From NCBI GenBank assembly GCA_900555465.1, contig USLE01000026.1:1-9809 (forward strand): DNA of 9,809 nt. Direction: 5' to 3'. The translations under genes were made by a program, and so were the position numbers. Origin of the DNA: an uncultured Butyricicoccus sp. GTDB lineage: Bacteria > Bacillota > Clostridia > Oscillospirales > Butyricicoccaceae. Positions 6,436 through 9,809 of the stretch are shown one piece after another; the stretch's first letter is position 1, and each line of letters starts with the position of its first letter. The notes beneath the pieces were generated by a model that saw nothing but the letters and a program-made list of their open reading frames with translations, was not told the DNA's origin and ran no database searches.

Positions 6436-6843
6436 ATGTATACACCTAAGAAGGCTTATTTCTACGGCACCGGCAGAAGAAAGTCCTCCGTTGCCCGCGT
6501 TCGTCTGTTCCCGGGCGGCACCGGTGAGATCAAGATCAACAACCGTTCGATTGACAACTACTTCGGTCTCGAGACCCTGAAGATGGTTTGCCGTCAGCCG
6601 TTCGAAGCGACGAACACCGCCGGCAAGTTCGACGTAGAGTGCACCGTATCCGGCGGCGGCTTCACCGGCCAGGCTGGTGCGATCCGTCACGGCATCGCCC
6701 GTGCGCTGCTGCAGGCTGATTCCGAGCAGTACCGTCCCGCGCTCAAGGCGGCCGGCTACCTGACCCGCGATCCGCGCATGAAGGAGCGTAAGAAGTACGG
6801 TCTCAAGGCTGCACGTCGCGCACCGCAGTTCTCCAAGCGCTAA
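6436..6843 (+). CDS. rpsI: 30S ribosomal protein S9 (uS9)
   Basis: A 135-aa small-subunit ribosomal protein; in the ribosome its extended C-terminal tail reaches the decoding centre and contacts P-site tRNA. The N-terminal [13 protein letters not shown] (9-21), the central [20 protein letters not shown] and the tail ending in APQFSKR are diagnostic, and the final Lys-Arg is intact. GGGAGG lies 9 nt before the ATG. The 15-nt gap to rplM and the terminator directly after it show a two-gene operon. Confidence 0.98.
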   Translation: MYTPKKAYFYGTGRRKSSVARVRLFPGGTGEIKINNRSIDNYFGLETLKMVCRQPFEATNTAGKFDVECTVSGGGFTGQAGAIRHGIARALLQADSEQYRPALKAAGYLTRDPRMKERKKYGLKAARRAPQFSKR

Positions 6844-6861
6844 AATTTGCAGTTTTGCGTC

Positions 6862-6895
6862 ATACCGCCAAACGTCTGTTTGGCGGTATTTTTTT
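6862..6895 (+). terminator. Terminator of the rplM-rpsI operon
   Basis: A perfect 12-bp stem (6862-6873 with 6878-6889), a GTCT loop and a run of seven T. It begins 18 nt after the rpsI stop codon. Confidence 0.95.
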
Positions 6896-6918
6896 GCGCA
6901 AAACCTCGCGCGCACGGG

Positions 6919-6946
6919 TTGACATTTGTCCCGGCATGTGTATAAT
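6919..6946 (+). promoter_or_regulatory. Consensus promoter of the XRE/membrane-protein operon
   Basis: Perfect TTGACA (6919-6924) and perfect TATAAT (6941-6946) hexamers with a 16-nt spacer, one short of the optimum. Start of transcription is predicted near 6953, within the first of three palindromes. An intrinsically strong promoter overlapped by operators suggests repression. Confidence 0.85.
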
Positions 6947-6947
6947 A

Positions 6948-6993
6948 TGAAGTATACTTCACATGAAACAAACTTCATATGAAGCGCGCTTCA
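6948..6993. promoter_or_regulatory. Three tandem TGAAG-N4-CTTCA palindromic boxes (operator array)
   Basis: Box 1 (6948-6961) is TGAAG-TATA-CTTCA and box 3 (6980-6993) is TGAAG-CGCG-CTTCA; both are perfect 14-bp palindromes. Box 2 (6964-6977) is TGAAA-CAAA-CTTCA, with one arm mismatch. They repeat every 16 bp exactly with 2-nt gaps. The outer pentamers are kept while the centres differ, as expected for a dimeric repressor site. The array begins 1 nt after the -10 box and ends just before the ribosome binding site. The obvious candidate ligand is the XRE protein encoded next (inference). Confidence 0.75.
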
Positions 6994-7012
6994 GCGGAAG
7001 GGGGATGCCCGG

Positions 7013-7243
7013 TTGAAAAACAAAGTCAAAGAGCTGCGGACAGCCGCGGGCCTGACCCAGCAGCAGCTGGCCGAGCGGGTGCATGTGTCCTCGCGCACAA
7101 TCATCTCGCTGGAAAAGGGGCAGTATAACCCCTCGCTGCTGCTGGCGTACCGCATTGCCGAACTGTTCGGCACAACGATCGAAGAGCTGTACTGCCTCGC
7201 AGAAAACAAAGCGGAGGAGGATAAGAAGTATGAAGATCTATAA
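7013..7243 (+). CDS. Small XRE-family helix-turn-helix repressor
   Basis: A 76-aa DNA-binding protein made up almost entirely of a Cro/C1-type HTH domain. LTQQQLAERVHVSSRTIISLEKG at 14-36 covers helices 2-3, followed by NPSLLLAYRIAELFGTTIEELY at 39-60 for helices 4-5. The TTG start at 7013 is supported by GGAAGGGGG 8 nt upstream and by the usual MKNK..KELR beginning of such proteins. The ATG at 7005 is out of frame and stops at once. The gene overlaps the following membrane protein by 14 nt. Family members of this size often pair with a small membrane protein and control their own operon. Here the three palindromes over the promoter start region support autorepression, but binding is not shown. 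Confidence 0.9.
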   Translation: MKNKVKELRTAAGLTQQQLAERVHVSSRTIISLEKGQYNPSLLLAYRIAELFGTTIEELYCLAENKAEEDKKYEDL

Positions 7244-7643
7244 CAAAAAGAACTTCCGGTACGGGCTGGGCATGACCATACTCGGCGTACTCATGCTGCT
7301 TACAAGCATCTGGAAAGGCTTCGACGTCAAGGGGACGGTGATCCTCGCGCTCTGCCTGTTTGTGGGGATCGGTCTCATGCTGCGCAGCCTGTCGCGGGAC
7401 ATGTCGCGCGAGGATAAGATCGCGGAACTCGACGAGCGCAACAAGATGGTCGAGTGGCGGGCGAAAAGCCGCGCGCTCGGCATCGCGGAGCTGATCTGCG
7501 TGGTCTGCATCTTGATAAGCATTGTCGGCATGCGCATCGTGAAGGACTTTTTCGGCGGCATGCTGGTGGCGTTCGGCCTGATGTATACCATCATGCTGCT
7601 GACCGAGCTGCTCACCCTGCTGTATTACGACAAAAAGCTGTGA
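7230..7643 (+). CDS. Four-helix membrane protein partner of the XRE regulator (DUF2178-like)
   Basis: A 137-aa predicted membrane protein. Hydrophobic segments lie near 11-28, 35-52, 83-101 and 108-132. Between the second and third is a charged cytoplasmic or extracytoplasmic loop (53-80) with RDMSREDKIAELDERNKMVEW. The DERN-type motif ahead of a helix is reminiscent of DUF2178-like proteins found beside small XRE regulators; this assignment is tentative. AGGAGG lies 9 nt before the ATG inside the upstream gene, and the 14-nt overlap suggests translational coupling. No catalytic motif is visible. It may sense membrane state and control the regulator, or be a target whose amount the regulator limits; neither can be decided from sequence. 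Confidence 0.78.
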   Translation: MKIYNKKNFRYGLGMTILGVLMLLTSIWKGFDVKGTVILALCLFVGIGLMLRSLSRDMSREDKIAELDERNKMVEWRAKSRALGIAELICVVCILISIVGMRIVKDFFGGMLVAFGLMYTIMLLTELLTLLYYDKKL

Positions 7644-7662
7644 TTTTGTCCGTCTTTGCCGG

Positions 7663-7697
7663 AAACGCGCCGTCCGGATTGCCCGGGCGGCGTGTTT
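7663..7697 (+). terminator. Hairpin after the membrane-protein gene, probable weak terminator
   Basis: A 15-bp stem with two G-U pairs (7663-7677 with 7683-7697) and a 5-nt loop. It starts 19 nt after the stop codon. The following tract is TTT-GTGTT rather than a clean T-run, so termination may be partial and some read-through into the relQ-like gene is possible. Confidence 0.55.
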
Positions 7698-7707
7698 GTG
7701 TTATAAT
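7679..7707 (+). promoter_or_regulatory. Promoter of the relQ-rmuC operon, overlapping the upstream hairpin
   Basis: TTGCCC (7679-7684) and a perfect TATAAT (7702-7707) are 17 nt apart, and TGT before the -10 gives a full extended -10. The -35 box lies in the loop and right arm of the preceding terminator hairpin. The expected start near 7714 leaves a leader of about 34 nt. Confidence 0.75.
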
Positions 7708-7747
7708 GGAGCGGCAGAATTATCCCGCAGTTTACGGAGGAAATACA

Positions 7748-8413
7748 ATGGATTTTGCTGATTTTTTTGCGATGGATCGCTTGTCCGAGCACGATGAGGA
7801 GCAGCTGATCGAATCTGCCATGCAGCTCCAGCAGGTCATGCTGCTGTACGAAGCCGGCATCCGCGAGATCAAGACCAAGCTGGATATCCTGAGCGATGAA
7901 TCGCGCATCTCGGGCAAACCCAGCCCGATCGACTCGATCAAAAGCCGTATCAAGACCCCGCGCAGCATCATCGGCAAGCTCAAGCGGCGCGGCTATCCGA
8001 TCTCGCTCCAGTCCATGATGGAGAATCTGAACGATATCGGCGGCATCCGTGTGATCTGTCCGTTCATCGAGGATATCTACACGGTTGCGGATATGCTCAT
8101 GCGGCAGGACGACCTGACGCTGATCGAGAAAAAGGACTACATCCAAAACCCCAAGCCCAACGGCTACCGCAGCCTGCACCTGATTCTGGAGGTGCCGATC
8201 TTCCTGTCTGAGCGCACGCAGCCCGTGCGCATCGAATTGCAGCTGCGCACGATCGCGATGGACTTCTGGGCGAGCCTGGAGCACCAGCTGCGGTACAAGT
8301 CGGACGTCAAGGTGCCGCCGCAGATTTCGGATGACCTCAAGGCCTGTGCGGATGTGATTGCCGCCACGGATGAGGAGATGCAGCGCATCGCCAAGGAACT
8401 GCACGTATTATAA
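7748..8413 (+). CDS. relQ: Small alarmone synthetase, RelQ/YjbM type GTP pyrophosphokinase
   Basis: A 221-aa cytoplasmic enzyme that transfers pyrophosphate from ATP to GTP or GDP, making (p)ppGpp, the stringent-response alarmone. It is a stand-alone RelA/SpoT synthetase domain with no HD hydrolase and no TGS/ACT regulatory domains. Visible motifs are RIKTPRSIIGKLKRRG (67-82, nucleotide binding), D96 in NDIGGIRV, KPNGYRSLH (136-144, the conserved GYRS substrate loop), and E163 in VRIELQLRT, followed by DFWASLEHQLRYK. An N-terminal helical extension of about 35 residues precedes the core. GGAGG lies 7 nt before the ATG at 7748; the open frame upstream has no such signal. rmuC follows 20 nt downstream. 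Family call is firm; the RelQ rather than RelP subgroup is inferred from length and C-terminus. Confidence 0.92.
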   Translation: MDFADFFAMDRLSEHDEEQLIESAMQLQQVMLLYEAGIREIKTKLDILSDESRISGKPSPIDSIKSRIKTPRSIIGKLKRRGYPISLQSMMENLNDIGGIRVICPFIEDIYTVADMLMRQDDLTLIEKKDYIQNPKPNGYRSLHLILEVPIFLSERTQPVRIELQLRTIAMDFWASLEHQLRYKSDVKVPPQISDDLKACADVIAATDEEMQRIAKELHVL

Positions 8414-8433
8414 GGGAAAGGAAACCGTTACTG

Positions 8434-9711
8434 ATGCAATACATACCTGTGATTACACTGGCGCTGGTGGTCGTACTGCTGGTGCTGGTGATCGTGCTGC
8501 TGACGCGCAGGCCGGCGGAGCCGCCGCGCGCGGACAGCGGCGACATGAGCGGGACGATCACCGCGCTCGGCTCGCTCGTCAGCCAGAACCTCAAGGAGGG
8601 CCGCGAGGCCCAGCGACAGCAGCTTTCCGCAATGGACAAGGCGCTGACCGACAAAATGGGCGGCGTGACCGACCAGCTCGGCCAGTTTGAGCGCCGCCTG
8701 CACGGCTTTACCGCCGAGACCACGCAGAACCTCGAGAACATCCGCACGACGGTGGACAAAAACCTGCGCGCCATGCAGGAGGACAACAACAAAAAGCTGG
8801 ACGATATGCGCCAGATCGTAGACGAAAAGCTGCAAAAGACACTGTCCGAGCGCATGAACGAGTCTTTCCGGCTGGTCAACGAGCGGCTGGAGCAGGTCTA
8901 CAAGGGCCTCGGCGAGATGCAGACGCTCGCGCAGGGTGTGGGCGACCTGAAAAAGGTGCTCACCAACGTCAAGACCCGCGGCATCGTGGGAGAGATCCAG
9001 CTCGGCGCGATTTTGGAGGACATCCTCGCGCCGGACCAGTACGAGGTGAACGTCGCCACGCGGCCGGGCAGCCGCAACGTGGTCGAGTATGCGGTCAAGC
9101 TGCCGGTCGAGGACGGCGGGCACGTCTGGCTGCCGATCGACTCCAAGTTCCCGGGCGACACCTATGGCGCGCTGCGCGACGCCTATGAGGACGGCTCGCG
9201 CGAGCAGATCGACGCCTGCGCCAAGCAGCTGGTCGCCACGCTCAAGGCTGAGGCCAGGGACATCCACGATAAATACCTCGAGCCGCCGTATACCACAGAT
9301 TTCGGCATCCTGTTCCTGCCGTTTGAGGGGCTGTACGCCGAGGTGGTAAACCGCGGTCTGGTCGAGGTGCTCCAGCGCGACTACCATGTCAACATCGCAG
9401 GCCCCAGCACGATGGCGGCACTGCTCAACAGTTTGCAGATGTCCTTCCGCACGATCGCGATCCAGAAGCGCTCGGGCGAGGTGTGGAGCGTGCTCGGCGC
9501 GGTCAAGACCGAGTTTGACAAGTTTGAGGCCTGCCTGACGCAGACCCAGACCCGCCTCGATCAGGCCAGCCGCGAGCTGGACAAGCTGGTCGGCACGCGC
9601 ACGCGCGCCATCCGGCGCAAGCTCAAGGGCGTGACCGAGCTGAGCGAAGCGGAAAGCCAGGCGGTGCTTGGCTTTGACGCGGCAGGTGCGGAAGCGGATA
9701 CCGAGGAATAA
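8434..9711 (+). CDS. rmuC: DNA recombination protein RmuC
   Basis: A 425-aa membrane-anchored protein of the RmuC family, named for limiting recombination between inverted repeats; it is thought to be a nuclease-like factor, though its activity is poorly defined. A single hydrophobic helix at 4-24 anchors it, with RR after. Residues about 40-180 are a long coiled-coil region. The RmuC domain spans about 180-370: RGIVGEIQLGAIL (182-194), the nuclease-like LPIDSKFPGD core (233-242), TTDFGILFLPFEGLYAEV (287-304) and GPSTMAALLNSLQMSFRTIAIQK (323-345). A further helical region follows. The ATG at 8434 has AAAGGA about 11 nt upstream, a slightly long spacing, and gives the expected N-terminal anchor. 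It is 20 nt after the relQ-like gene with no terminator between, so it is probably in the same operon. Confidence 0.94.
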   Translation: MQYIPVITLALVVVLLVLVIVLLTRRPAEPPRADSGDMSGTITALGSLVSQNLKEGREAQRQQLSAMDKALTDKMGGVTDQLGQFERRLHGFTAETTQNLENIRTTVDKNLRAMQEDNNKKLDDMRQIVDEKLQKTLSERMNESFRLVNERLEQVYKGLGEMQTLAQGVGDLKKVLTNVKTRGIVGEIQLGAILEDILAPDQYEVNVATRPGSRNVVEYAVKLPVEDGGHVWLPIDSKFPGDTYGALRDAYEDGSREQIDACAKQLVATLKAEARDIHDKYLEPPYTTDFGILFLPFEGLYAEVVNRGLVEVLQRDYHVNIAGPSTMAALLNSLQMSFRTIAIQKRSGEVWSVLGAVKTEFDKFEACLTQTQTRLDQASRELDKLVGTRTRAIRRKLKGVTELSEAESQAVLGFDAAGAEADTEE

Positions 9712-9715
9712 AGCA

Positions 9716-9744
9716 AAGAGGCTGCCCGGACAGGGCAGCCTCTT
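9716..9744 (+). terminator. Hairpin after rmuC, probable terminator
   Basis: A perfect 12-bp stem (9716-9727 with 9733-9744) with loop GGACA, beginning 5 nt after the stop codon. No T-run follows (CACAAAATCTT), so termination may be inefficient or need other factors. The remaining 65 bases are AT-rich and end in TACAAT (9802-9807), which could be a -10 for the next gene, but no matching -35 is seen. Confidence 0.55.
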
Positions 9745-9809
9745 CACAAAATCTTAAGAAAAATTTCATGTTTTCTGAAGGAAAAACAAAGAAAAATAGG
9801 GTACAATAA

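Noticed and set aside
5953..6978. Minus-strand open frame of 341 codons over rplM-rpsI
   Set aside because: It is antisense to two highly conserved ribosomal protein genes and lacks any recognisable domain.
7454..7747. Upstream extension of the relQ-like gene
   Set aside because: It would overlap the membrane-protein gene out of frame and read through a hairpin and a promoter. The ATG at 7748 has GGAGG at ideal spacing.
8428..9747. Minus-strand open frame of 439 codons opposite rmuC
   Set aside because: It is an antisense shadow of rmuC: Leu/Ala/His-rich translation without domains, and it spans the rmuC terminator hairpin.
9779..9807. Promoter at the right edge of the window with TACAAT
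   Set aside because: The -10 is plausible but there is no acceptable -35 and no downstream gene is visible, so it is not listed as a feature.
1..9809. Mobile element, CRISPR array or phage remnant
   Set aside because: No transposase, integrase, terminal inverted repeats, target-site duplications or regularly spaced spacers were seen. Gene content is chromosomal housekeeping and accessory.

Overview
The window looks like chromosomal DNA of a fairly GC-rich Firmicute of class Clostridia, most likely a gut Oscillospiraceae/Butyricicoccaceae-type organism. This is inferred from four things: a class III (Firmicutes-type) fructose-1,6-bisphosphatase, an S-layer-homology surface protein, strong GGAGG ribosome binding sites, and sigma-A-like promoters set in AT-rich gaps between GC-rich genes. 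The species cannot be named from the sequence alone. Nine genes are supported, and coding density is high. The longest gap without a gene is about 277 bp (5715-5991). No rRNA, tRNA, CRISPR array, transposase, integrase or plasmid/phage gene was seen.

Layout. (1) 1-2840, plus strand: the terminator of an off-window gene, then an extended -10 promoter. Next come a DUF2238/YjdF-like polytopic membrane protein and, 44 nt later, an exported protein with S-layer-homology repeats, a transglutaminase-like domain and a DUF4358-like C-terminus. A strong hairpin terminator closes this block. (2) 2846-5787, minus strand: fbp (gluconeogenesis) and upstream of it a TtcA-family tRNA-thiolation enzyme. Each has its own promoter, and a terminator separates them. 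(3) 5797-6895, plus strand: the conserved rplM-rpsI ribosomal operon with a strong promoter, a short leader and a textbook terminator. (4) 6919-7697, plus strand: a small XRE repressor and an overlapping four-helix membrane protein. The promoter is near-consensus and its start region carries three evenly spaced palindromes, which is the most striking regulatory structure in the window. (5) 7679-9744, plus strand: a RelQ-type small (p)ppGpp synthetase followed by rmuC, with a promoter embedded in the terminator of block 4.

Most genes are housekeeping or stress related: alarmone synthesis, ribosomal proteins, tRNA modification, gluconeogenesis and DNA maintenance. The less well understood parts are the autoregulated-looking XRE/membrane-protein pair, the SLH/transglutaminase surface protein with its YjdF-like neighbour, and a set of 10-bp phased purine-rich repeats between the divergent ttcA and rplM promoters. 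I see no convincing wholly new multi-gene system. The best candidate for something undescribed is the XRE/membrane-protein module with its three-operator array.
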